A stretch of DNA of 6,507 nt from Alphaproteobacteria bacterium (GTDB lineage Bacteria; Pseudomonadota; Alphaproteobacteria; Rs-D84). The notes under the pieces were generated by a model. It was not told the origin of the DNA and did no database searches. It saw only the letters and a list, made by a program, of their open reading frames with translations. The first letter of the stretch is position 1. Every line of letters begins with the position of its first letter. Below, one piece after another: positions 1 through 5,860 of this stretch. The stretch lies in assembly GCA_017964865.1 (NCBI GenBank), contig JAGCRE010000050.1:1-6507 (forward strand). Reading direction: 5' to 3'. The translations under genes and the position numbers were made by a program.

Positions 1-540
1 GCCAAAGAATTGGTTGGTCGTGGTGTTTCATACTGTGCGACGTGCGACGGATTCTTTTACTATGGCAAAGATGTAATGGTTATGGGTGGCGGAAATGCCG
101 CATTGAACGACGCACTGTATTTGGCAGATATTGCAAATTCAGTAAAAATTGTTTATCGCAAGGGTGCATTTACACGTGCCGAAGAAGTCTTGCGTAATCG
201 TATTGCAGAACGGAAAAATATCGAATGCCTGTTTAATACAGATTTGAAAAAAATTGCAACGGTCCCAGGGACCGACAGGTTGGTCGTTACGACATTGGAC
301 GATAAAGAAATTGAAACCGATGGTTTGTTTGTTGCCATTGGGCACGAGGCTAATACCGATTACCTGGACGATGGTGTTAAACGCGATGACATGGGACGTT
401 TGATACCAAGCGAATTGCCGGCTGGAACATTTGTTGCAGGTGATGTACATTCCAATATAAAAATGCAAATTGCAACTGCGGTTGGGACTGGTTGCACCGC
501 GGCCATGGACGCAATTGCATATATAAATGCGAACGAATAA
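1..540 (+). CDS. trxB: Thioredoxin reductase-like flavoprotein, C-terminal part (5' end outside window)
   Basis: Low-molecular-weight thioredoxin reductases pass electrons from NADPH through FAD and a redox cysteine pair to thioredoxin in the cytoplasm. The frame is open from base 1 and gives 179 residues; the family is about 310-320 long, so roughly 120 N-terminal residues with the first FAD motif lie off the window. Visible are the CATC redox pair (fragment residues 12-15, within RGVSYCATCDG), the nucleotide-binding GGGNAA (29-34), the LFVAIGH strand and the C-terminal FAD segment (FVAGDV, then GTGCTAAMDA). Three usually conserved spots differ. HRRDxFRA, which contacts the NADPH 2'-phosphate in E. 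coli TrxB, reads YRKGAFTRA, with one extra residue. GGGNTAxEEA reads GGGNAALNDA. The RQA before the last helix reads MQI. The family call is firm; a divergent paralogue with altered electron donor is possible. A terminator follows the stop directly. Confidence 0.88.
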   Translation, partial: AKELVGRGVSYCATCDGFFYYGKDVMVMGGGNAALNDALYLADIANSVKIVYRKGAFTRAEEVLRNRIAERKNIECLFNTDLKKIATVPGTDRLVVTTLDDKEIETDGLFVAIGHEANTDYLDDGVKRDDMGRLIPSELPAGTFVAGDVHSNIKMQIATAVGTGCTAAMDAIAYINANE

Positions 541-541
541 A

Positions 542-572
542 AAAATCGCCCATTTGGGCGATTTTATTTTTT
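542..572. terminator. Bidirectional rho-independent terminator between trxB and the J-domain gene
   Basis: A perfect 10-bp inverted repeat (542-551 AAAATCGCCC, 556-565 GGGCGATTTT) closes a 4-base loop. On the plus strand it is followed by ATTTTTT, giving a good U-tract directly after the trxB stop. Read on the minus strand the same hairpin ends in UUUUU and begins inside the stop codon of the J-domain gene (564-566). One hairpin can therefore end both converging transcripts. The minus-strand U-tract is part of the stem, so termination in that direction may be weaker. Confidence 0.88.
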
Positions 573-1055
573 ACCAAAATACTTTTTCAATGTGTCATAT
601 GCGGATGATATTTTCGCAAATTCGGTTGCCGAACCCGAACGGTCGGGATGGTGTTTTTTTGCCAATGCACGATAGCGAACACCCACATCACGCCATGATG
701 CAGAAATCGGTAAATCAAATGTTTTAAGTGCATTCATTACCGGACCGGGCAGGGTCGTTTTCGGTGGCATTTTATCAAACGCACTGCGGCCCGTTATAAA
801 ATCGTTAAGAAATTTTACATATTCGGCTTCATCTGCGTTGGCACGTGTTTTTTCTTTTAATGGGGAACCAAATGTTTGACGTTCCCAATCTTCTTCGATT
901 TCGTCTGCTGACATACCCGCGTAATAATTCCAATTCTTGTTATATTCTGCGGCATGTGCCGGACAAAAATACCAGTATTCACGCAAATCGCGTGTTTTGG
1001 GACAACGGCAAGATCCGGCCTTAGAGCATCCCTCATGTTCACATTTTTTTATCAT
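564..1055 (-). CDS. Small J-domain protein with N-terminal Cys/His cluster
   Basis: The protein has 163 residues. The C-terminal part (about 114-160) is a J-domain with the diagnostic HPD at 136-138 (KKHHPDRSG), the motif that stimulates DnaK ATPase. The N-terminus carries Cys5, Cys10, Cys16, Cys18, Cys31 and His34, likely a small metal-binding knuckle, followed by a YNKNWNYYAGM segment (38-48). This arrangement matches a J-domain family I know from alphaproteobacteria; it lacks the Gly/Phe and zinc-finger regions of true DnaJ, so it is not the general co-chaperone. The family's client is not known to me. The ATG lies in the 4-base overlap ATGA with the xerD stop and has an AAGGGA ribosome site 5 bases upstream (1061-1066), so translation is probably coupled to xerD. 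It is the last gene of the lptG operon. Confidence 0.85.
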   Translation of the reverse strand: MIKKCEHEGCSKAGSCRCPKTRDLREYWYFCPAHAAEYNKNWNYYAGMSADEIEEDWERQTFGSPLKEKTRANADEAEYVKFLNDFITGRSAFDKMPPKTTLPGPVMNALKTFDLPISASWRDVGVRYRALAKKHHPDRSGSATEFAKISSAYDTLKKYFGKK

Positions 1056-1915
1056 TTTGTTCCCTTTTGCTGTGCCAACGGGTGATGTTGTTCGACCGTC
1101 TCGCGTAATTTTTCCGGCATAACGTGTGTATAGATTTGTGTTGTTGAAATGTCTTCGTGTCCCAACATTGTTTGTATCGCACGCAGGTTCGCACCGCCCG
1201 CAAGTAAATGTGATGCAAATGAATGACGCAAGACGTGCGGACTGACCCGTTTGGGGTCAATGCCCGCCAGGACCGCACACTTTTTTAAAATCTTGAAAAA
1301 TCCGTCACGTGTAATGTGACCCGATGCACCGTTTGACGGAAATACATATTTTGATTTTTCGTCGTCACGAATGCTAAGCCATTTGTCTAACGCGTGAACC
1401 GCACCCGGGTGCATGGGAACAATGCGTTCTTTGGCACCCTTGCCATGAATTAACAATTTGTCGCCCAGATTTGCCGTCAATGGTAATTCGCATAATTCGG
1501 AAACACGCAAGCCAGATGCATATACCAATTCCATCATCGCACGCAGTCGAATTGAATTACGTGTGTCGCCCGCCGACGATATTAATAATTCTATTTCTTC
1601 GACCGATAGGAATTTTGGTAATGCACGTTTGCGTTTTGGTAATTCCAGATTTGATGTTGGGTTTTCTTTGATAATTTTTTCCAGCATTAAAAATTTATAA
1701 AATCCACGAAGGCTGCTTGCCTTGCGTGCAATTGACGATGCCTTATCCGGCAGGGTGGCAAGATATTTTTGTATATCTTGTTCGGTCGCGTTCATCAGTC
1801 CGCCAGAAATAGTTTCGTCTGCATGGTGTAAATCAGACGCATATGATACAAGGGTCTTTTCAGAACGACCCTTTTCTGCAGATAATGCTTCTAAGAATAT
1901 ATCAATATAATTCAT
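1052..1915 (-). CDS. xerD: Site-specific tyrosine recombinase XerD
   Basis: XerD acts with XerC at the dif site, under FtsK control, to resolve chromosome dimers at the septum. From the ATG at 1915 the protein has 287 residues, close to the roughly 298 of E. coli XerD. The N-terminal SAM-like DNA-binding domain covers about 1-90 and the catalytic domain the rest. All six catalytic positions are present: Arg137 (ASGLRVSEL), Lys159 (HGKGAKER), His227 and Arg230 (HVLRHSFASHLL), His253 (LGHEDISTTQ) and the nucleophile Tyr262 (IYTH). The QHHP tail favours XerD over XerC, though only partner analysis would settle that. A TTG at 1933 would add six residues but has no ribosome site. The chosen ATG lies 4 bases after the stop of the small upstream ORF and also lacks a clear Shine-Dalgarno, suggesting reinitiation. 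No integrase neighbours or phage genes are present, so this is the housekeeping enzyme. Confidence 0.93.
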   Translation of the reverse strand: MNYIDIFLEALSAEKGRSEKTLVSYASDLHHADETISGGLMNATEQDIQKYLATLPDKASSIARKASSLRGFYKFLMLEKIIKENPTSNLELPKRKRALPKFLSVEEIELLISSAGDTRNSIRLRAMMELVYASGLRVSELCELPLTANLGDKLLIHGKGAKERIVPMHPGAVHALDKWLSIRDDEKSKYVFPSNGASGHITRDGFFKILKKCAVLAGIDPKRVSPHVLRHSFASHLLAGGANLRAIQTMLGHEDISTTQIYTHVMPEKLRETVEQHHPLAQQKGTK

Positions 1916-1919
1916 CCGG

Positions 1920-2051
1920 TTATGCCAAGACAACTTCGGTTATGCTTTGGTTTGGTTCAAAATATAACAGCATTAATATCAAGATAACGACAATAACTGC
2001 AACAATTACAATCGTGCGAAGACGTGATTTTTTCTTTCTTTTTAATGGCAT
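1920..2051 (-). CDS. 43-residue single-pass membrane protein, unknown function
   Basis: This short ORF fills the gap between lptG and xerD. It has a strongly basic N-terminus (Lys4, Arg5, Lys6-8, Arg10, Arg12), one long aliphatic stretch (about 14-30, rich in Ile, Val and Leu) and a 13-residue tail FEPNQSITEVVLA. By the positive-inside rule the N-terminus should stay in the cytoplasm and the tail face the periplasm. There is no cleavage motif or lipobox. Its ATG has a GGGGG ribosome site 8 bases upstream, it starts 21 bases after the lptG stop, and its TAA lies 4 bases before the xerD ATG, so it fits exactly into the operon. I recognise no family. A role beside LptG in the envelope, or merely coupling xerD translation, are both guesses. 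Confidence 0.7.
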   Translation of the reverse strand: MPLKRKKKSRLRTIVIVAVIVVILILMLLYFEPNQSITEVVLA

Positions 2052-2059
2052 GTCATATA

Positions 2060-2064
2060 CCCCC
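2060..2064 (-). promoter_or_regulatory. Ribosome binding site of the 43-residue ORF
   Basis: On the minus strand GGGGG stands 8 bases before the ATG at 2051, in the 21-base space after the lptG stop. It is the main non-compositional support that this short ORF is translated. Confidence 0.55.
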
Positions 2065-2072
2065 GATTTTTG

Positions 2073-3131
2073 TTATATTGTATCAAAACTGGCAATAAAC
2101 ATTCCAGCACCCGCAATAATAATAAGTGGTGGTGCAATAATGGCAAGTATTGGTGGTAATACCCCCGTCGCCCCCAATGCATTAAACATATTTATTGTGA
2201 AATATGCCGCAAAGCAAGTTACAACCCCAATGCTGAACTTGAAACTGAAATTGAAATTACGACGTTGACGGGTCTGGGAAAACGCAATTCCCAGTGTCGC
2301 CATTGCAATCATAGAAAGTGGCAAGAATAACAATGTCCAAAACTGGACCCAATGGGAACGAACCGGTATTCCAACCGATTCCATTTTCTTGATAAATGCG
2401 GGTAATTGCCAGAATGAAATCTGGTCAGGTTGCAGGTATCGGTCCAATACGGTGCGGGGTGTTAACTGGGAATCGGCATGCCAGGATTTTTTAACCTCTT
2501 TGCCAGAACCTGTCCAAATGGTTGCCAATTTGGAATCCATACCGTTTTCGGTCAATGTGATTTTTGTCGCCTTGACGCGTTCGGTTAATTTGAATTCTGG
2601 ATTTTGAACAAATACAATCGCATCATCGAAAACCAAGTTTTCGCCCGCCCGATTTATTGTTTTTGCCCGCAGGGTGATATAACCATTGTCGCCACTTTCC
2701 CGCAACCAAATTGCACCATCAACCAGTTTCAAGTGGTCAGATGTGATTTCGCGTGTGCTTAAATGCACCGAATATGGATTTATTACCGCGGTCGCAAAAA
2801 CACCAATCAGTGCCGCCCCAATCAAAAACGGCTGGGCCATTTGATATGGTGACAAACCCGCCCCAGATATGATAATATTTTCGCTGGATTTAGTGAGGTT
2901 ATATGATGCAAACAACGTTCCCATAAATATCGCCATGGGTAAAAACATTGGCACATATTCCATTAAACGGGTCCATGAATCAATCAAAGCCCCAATCGCA
3001 TTTGCATTCGATGGCAGACGTTCAACAAACGTAACCGCCAGAATGATTCCGCAGACAACGAACACAACCAAACCCACGCCATAGAAAAAACGGCGTAATA
3101 AAAATCGACTTAAAATCTTGTATTTTAACAT
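2073..3131 (-). CDS. lptG: LPS export ABC transporter permease LptG
   Basis: LptG is one of two inner-membrane permease subunits of LptB2FG, which lifts lipopolysaccharide from the inner membrane and feeds it to the LptC-LptA bridge. From the ATG at 3131 it has 352 residues, normal for the family. There are three N-terminal membrane segments (about 15-37, 61-83, 101-120), a periplasmic beta-jellyroll region (about 125-245, including GAIWLRESG near 139-147) and three C-terminal segments (about 270-294, 301-320, 330-348). The ISFWQLPAFIKKMESVG stretch and the LGATGVLPPILA near the end are typical of LptG rather than LptF. An in-frame ATG at 3170 was rejected: it lies between the -35 and -10 boxes of the predicted promoter, whereas 3131 has GGGG 6 bases upstream. 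LptF, normally adjacent, is not on this side. The gene heads a four-gene operon. Confidence 0.9.
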   Translation of the reverse strand: MLKYKILSRFLLRRFFYGVGLVVFVVCGIILAVTFVERLPSNANAIGALIDSWTRLMEYVPMFLPMAIFMGTLFASYNLTKSSENIIISGAGLSPYQMAQPFLIGAALIGVFATAVINPYSVHLSTREITSDHLKLVDGAIWLRESGDNGYITLRAKTINRAGENLVFDDAIVFVQNPEFKLTERVKATKITLTENGMDSKLATIWTGSGKEVKKSWHADSQLTPRTVLDRYLQPDQISFWQLPAFIKKMESVGIPVRSHWVQFWTLLFLPLSMIAMATLGIAFSQTRQRRNFNFSFKFSIGVVTCFAAYFTINMFNALGATGVLPPILAIIAPPLIIIAGAGMFIASFDTI

Positions 3132-3137
3132 TTGTTG

Positions 3138-3141
3138 CCCC
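3138..3141 (-). promoter_or_regulatory. Ribosome binding site that sets the lptG start
   Basis: On the minus strand TGGGG is followed by CAACAA and the ATG at 3131. The upstream candidate ATG at 3170 has no comparable site, so this supports the shorter 352-residue LptG. Confidence 0.65.
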
Positions 3142-3154
3142 AGTATTATATAAA

Positions 3155-3183
3155 AGTATAAACTGTTCATTTGGTAATTGCAA
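3155..3183 (-). promoter_or_regulatory. Predicted sigma70-type promoter of the lptG operon
   Basis: Minus-strand -35 box TTGCAA (3183-3178), a 17-base spacer and a -10 box TATACT (3160-3155). Transcription would begin near 3148, just upstream of the GGGG ribosome site and the ATG at 3131. A second possible -10, TATAAT (3150-3145), has no good -35 partner and would start transcription inside the ribosome site. Confidence 0.5.
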
Positions 3184-3205
3184 AATTAAAATGTTGTCTT
3201 ATAAT
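3178..3205 (+). promoter_or_regulatory. Predicted sigma70-type promoter of greA-mutL
   Basis: A -35 box TTGCAA (3178-3183), a 16-base spacer and a perfect -10 box TATAAT (3200-3205). Transcription would start around 3212, giving a leader of about 23 bases before the greA ATG. The -35 box is a palindrome and coincides with the -35 box proposed for lptG on the other strand. Confidence 0.55.
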
Positions 3206-3234
3206 GGCCACGTTAAAAACCATAGGAAAGAAGT

Positions 3235-3705
3235 ATGGAAAAGTATCCAATATCACGTGCCGGCTTTGATGCGTTGGTCAAAGAATTGAAAGATTTAAAA
3301 GAGGTTCAACGTCCAGAAATCTTGAAAACTGTCCAATGGGCCAGAAGTTTGGGCGATTTGTCTGAAAATGCAGATTACAGTGCAGCCAAAGAAAAACAGC
3401 GACAAATTGATAAACGAATTCAGTTTATTGAAAACATTATTGCAAATGCGTCGGTTGTTGATGTGGACAGTTTGTCGGGTGACCGGGTTGTGTGTGGGGC
3501 CCGCGTTGTTGCCGAAGACGAAGATGGTAACCGTATGCAATGTCGAATCTTGTCGGATATCGAAGCCGATGGCAAGGTTGTGATTTCATGCACTTCGCCG
3601 GTTGGTCGTGCGATGATTGGGCGTTGCGTTGGGGATACGTGTATTGTGAAATTGCCTGGGGGCGAAAAAGAATACGAAATTCTGGAAGTTAAATTCAAAG
3701 AGTAA
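3235..3705 (+). CDS. greA: Transcription elongation factor GreA
   Basis: GreA enters the secondary channel of RNA polymerase and makes its active site cleave backtracked RNA, rescuing stalled complexes. The protein has 156 residues against 158 in E. coli. The N-terminal coiled coil (about 1-75) ends in the tip motif GDLSENADY with acidic Asp41 and Glu44, which chelate the second catalytic magnesium, so cleavage activity should be intact. This excludes an inhibitory Gfh-type homologue. The C-terminal FKBP-like domain shows SPVGRAMIG and the GGEKEYEI end. The ATG has an AGGA ribosome site (3224-3227) 7 bases upstream. It is the first gene of the plus-strand unit and mutL follows 14 bases after its stop with no terminator between them. 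Confidence 0.96.
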   Translation: MEKYPISRAGFDALVKELKDLKEVQRPEILKTVQWARSLGDLSENADYSAAKEKQRQIDKRIQFIENIIANASVVDVDSLSGDRVVCGARVVAEDEDGNRMQCRILSDIEADGKVVISCTSPVGRAMIGRCVGDTCIVKLPGGEKEYEILEVKFKE

Positions 3706-3719
3706 CACACAACTTGAAC

Positions 3720-5459
3720 ATGTCGATTCGTGTATTGCCTGAATTTTTGATAAATCAAATTGCCGCTGGCGAAGTGGTTGAACGTCCGGCATCGGTTGTC
3801 AAAGAATTGGTGGAAAATGCCCTGGATGCAGGTGCCGATCAAATTGTTATTGATGTTATTGACGGGGGGCGGACATTAATTTCTGTTATTGATAATGGGT
3901 CGGGAATGTCGCGTGAAGATTTGGCAAATGCAATCAAACGGCACGCAACATCAAAATTACCAGACGACGATTTAATGCATATTTCATATATGGGCTTTCG
4001 GGGCGAGGCATTACCGTCAATCGCATCTGTATCAGATATGACAATTGATACATATAATGGAATGGACGAAAACGGTTGGTGTATAAATTGCACGTCGACA
4101 GATATTCGTCCGTCTGATTGGCAGGGTGGAACCCGTGTTCGGGTTCAAAATCTGTTTGCAAAAACACCGGCAAGATTAAAATTCTTGCGTGGCGACCGGG
4201 CAGAATTGATGTCGATTGTTGATGTTGTTAAACGCCTTGCAATGGGGCGGTTGGATGTTGGTTTTACACTAAATAATAAATGGTATTTTCCAAAGGGGCA
4301 AACGGAACTTGAACGTATTGCAGCCGTTATGGGTGACGATGTTATTGGTAATATGTTACCCGTTGATGCAACATCGTCGTCGGCAAATATGCACCTTTAT
4401 GGATTTGTATCAAAACCAACGTTGCGACGGGCGTCATCAGTGGACCAGTATCTTTTTGTAAATAAACGCCCGGTTAGTGATAAGGTTCTGGTCAGTGGTT
4501 TGCGTGCAGCATATATGGATGTTATGCATGCACGTGAATTTCCATTATGTGCATTATATCTGGATATGGATTCCAATGCGGTTGATGTTAATGTATCGCC
4601 TGCAAAAACCGAAGTGCATTTTTTAGAACCGTCACATGTGCGTGCATTTATAATAAAATCGATACGTGATGTTTTGGCACAAACGTTAAATGAAAATGTT
4701 GTGTCGCAAAATGTCGCAACGCCAGTAAACAATGCACATACATCAAAAATGAATTTTAACATACCGCATACGTCGGCATGGCATGTTGCCGACAATAAAC
4801 CAAATTGGATGGATCGGGTTTTTAATTCAACACCACACCAAAACGCAAAACCATTTGAGGTTGATTTGAAATCAACAGATGTGCCAGATAATGATTTTCC
4901 GTTGGGACGTGTTATCGGGCAAATTGGTAAAAAATATATCTTGGCCCAGACGGCAGATAGTCTTGTTATCGTTGACCAGCATGCCGCCCATGAACGTATA
5001 ACATATGAACATTTGCGGAATCACACGATAAAGACCCAGCCATTACTGACACCGATTGTTGTAAAATTGCGGGCCGAAGATGTTATGGCAATTATGCAAA
5101 TAGCTGATGAATTAAAGAAGTCAGGTTTGCATATTGATGAATTTGGTGATGACAGTATCGCTATTTTTGAAAAACCGGCCGATTGGGATATGGATTGGGG
5201 GGCAATTTTGCATGATATTGCGGACGAGGTTCGCACCAACGGTCATTCATCAGAACTGGGCGAAAAATTGCACCTGAAATTGGCCAATTATGCGTGCCAC
5301 CACAGTGTGCGTGCCGGTCAAACCCTGGATTTGGCCCAGATGAACGCATTGTTGCGTGATATTGAAAATACAACCCGCGGGGGCGAATGTAATCATGGTC
5401 GTCCGGTCTATAAATTTATACCACTGACCGAAATTGACGGCTGGTTCGAGAGAGTGTAG
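3720..5459 (+). CDS. mutL: DNA mismatch repair protein MutL, endonuclease type
   Basis: MutL links MutS mismatch recognition to strand removal. From the ATG at 3720 it has 579 residues, within the family range. The N-terminal GHKL ATPase is complete: Glu29 and Asn33 (VVKELVENALDAGA), Asp58 (DNGSGM), GFRGEAL from Gly92, and GTRVRVQNLFAKTPAR. After a linker (about 330-385) the dimerisation domain carries the metal-binding endonuclease motif DQHAAHERITYE (from Asp419), ACHHSVRAG (Cys526) and CNHGRP (Cys557, His559). It should therefore nick DNA itself, unlike E. coli MutL, which relies on MutH. QPLLTP resembles the QxLxxP beta-clamp contact. A TTG at 3714 would add two residues, but family proteins begin (M)xIRVLP, so the ATG is preferred; neither has a strong ribosome site (AAAGAG is 17 bases before the ATG), and coupling to greA is likely. 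Confidence 0.95.
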   Translation: MSIRVLPEFLINQIAAGEVVERPASVVKELVENALDAGADQIVIDVIDGGRTLISVIDNGSGMSREDLANAIKRHATSKLPDDDLMHISYMGFRGEALPSIASVSDMTIDTYNGMDENGWCINCTSTDIRPSDWQGGTRVRVQNLFAKTPARLKFLRGDRAELMSIVDVVKRLAMGRLDVGFTLNNKWYFPKGQTELERIAAVMGDDVIGNMLPVDATSSSANMHLYGFVSKPTLRRASSVDQYLFVNKRPVSDKVLVSGLRAAYMDVMHAREFPLCALYLDMDSNAVDVNVSPAKTEVHFLEPSHVRAFIIKSIRDVLAQTLNENVVSQNVATPVNNAHTSKMNFNIPHTSAWHVADNKPNWMDRVFNSTPHQNAKPFEVDLKSTDVPDNDFPLGRVIGQIGKKYILAQTADSLVIVDQHAAHERITYEHLRNHTIKTQPLLTPIVVKLRAEDVMAIMQIADELKKSGLHIDEFGDDSIAIFEKPADWDMDWGAILHDIADEVRTNGHSSELGEKLHLKLANYACHHSVRAGQTLDLAQMNALLRDIENTTRGGECNHGRPVYKFIPLTEIDGWFERV

Positions 5460-5468
5460 AGATTATGT

Positions 5469-5507
5469 AAAAATCGCTTTTTGTGCTTTACACTTAGCGG
5501 ATTTTTT
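5469..5507 (+). terminator. Probable rho-independent terminator after mutL
   Basis: The arm AAAAATCGCT (5469-5478) pairs with AGCGGATTTTTT (5496-5507), with one bulged G. Inside it GTG/CAC closes a CTTTA loop. Six Ts end the structure. It starts 10 bases after the mutL stop. The stem is imperfect, with an internal loop, so some readthrough into yajC is possible. Confidence 0.6.
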
Positions 5508-5547
5508 ACTAATCTGGACAGCATAATAAAGACCAAGGAGAAAAATA

Positions 5548-5847
5548 ATGGAACAGGCAACAACAGATGCCGTTACAAACACAGTTCAAACAGGGGGTTC
5601 GTGGGGGATGATTTTATACTGTGTTATTGTGTTTGGCATTATATATTTGCTGATTGTGCGACCAAATAAACGTCGTATGGCAGAATATCAAAAAATGTTA
5701 GATTCATTGAAAATTGGCGACCGTGTTTTGGCGGCTGGAATCTATGGTGTTATCAAAGAAATTGGCGAAAAAACGATAAAGGTCGAAGTGGCCAAGGGTG
5801 TCGTTATCGAAGTGGCCAAGAACGCTGTTGCAGGTATTGAAAAGTAA
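5548..5847 (+). CDS. yajC: Sec translocon accessory protein YajC
   Basis: YajC is a small inner-membrane protein that joins SecD and SecF in the Sec holotranslocon. This one has 99 residues, normal for the family: a short N-terminal periplasmic stretch, one membrane helix (about 19-37) ending in the hallmark LLIVRPNKRR, then a cytoplasmic domain with LKIGDRVLAAGIYG. The usual Gly-Gly of that motif is Ala-Gly here. The C-terminal part contains a near-repeat, VEVAKGVV then IEVAKNAV. The ATG has a strong AAGGAG (5535-5540) 7 bases upstream. secD begins 13 bases after its stop, the standard order. I see no convincing promoter in the 88 bases after mutL, so it may use a weak one there or receive readthrough. 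Confidence 0.95.
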   Translation: MEQATTDAVTNTVQTGGSWGMILYCVIVFGIIYLLIVRPNKRRMAEYQKMLDSLKIGDRVLAAGIYGVIKEIGEKTIKVEVAKGVVIEVAKNAVAGIEK

Positions 5848-5860
5848 AGGGGTGTTTGTA

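Noticed and set aside
1052..1915. xerD as the integrase of a mobile element
   Set aside because: All neighbours are housekeeping genes, there are no flanking direct repeats, tRNA or phage genes, and length and motifs fit chromosomal XerD.
1916..1933. Longer xerD start at the TTG at 1933
   Set aside because: No ribosome site, it overlaps the small upstream ORF, and the added six residues are not needed for XerD.
3132..3170. Longer lptG start at the ATG at 3170, adding 13 residues
   Set aside because: It falls between the -35 and -10 boxes of the predicted lptG promoter, has no ribosome site, and the added residues do not resemble the LptG N-terminus; the ATG at 3131 has GGGG at good spacing.
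3420..3842. Minus-strand 140-codon ORF opposite greA and mutL
   Set aside because: It is antisense to two strongly conserved genes, with Thr/Ser/Pro-rich shadow composition and no ribosome site noted.
5487..5527. Possible yajC promoter (TTTACA at 5487 with TAATCT at 5510, or CATAAT at 5522)
   Set aside because: The first has a good -35 but a poor -10 and lies within the terminator hairpin; the second has no -35 at proper spacing. Neither is good enough to annotate.
5481..5669. Plus-strand ORF of 62 codons beginning in the mutL terminator
   Set aside because: It begins with TTG inside the hairpin, has no ribosome site, overlaps yajC in another frame, and its Cys-rich composition is that of a shadow frame.
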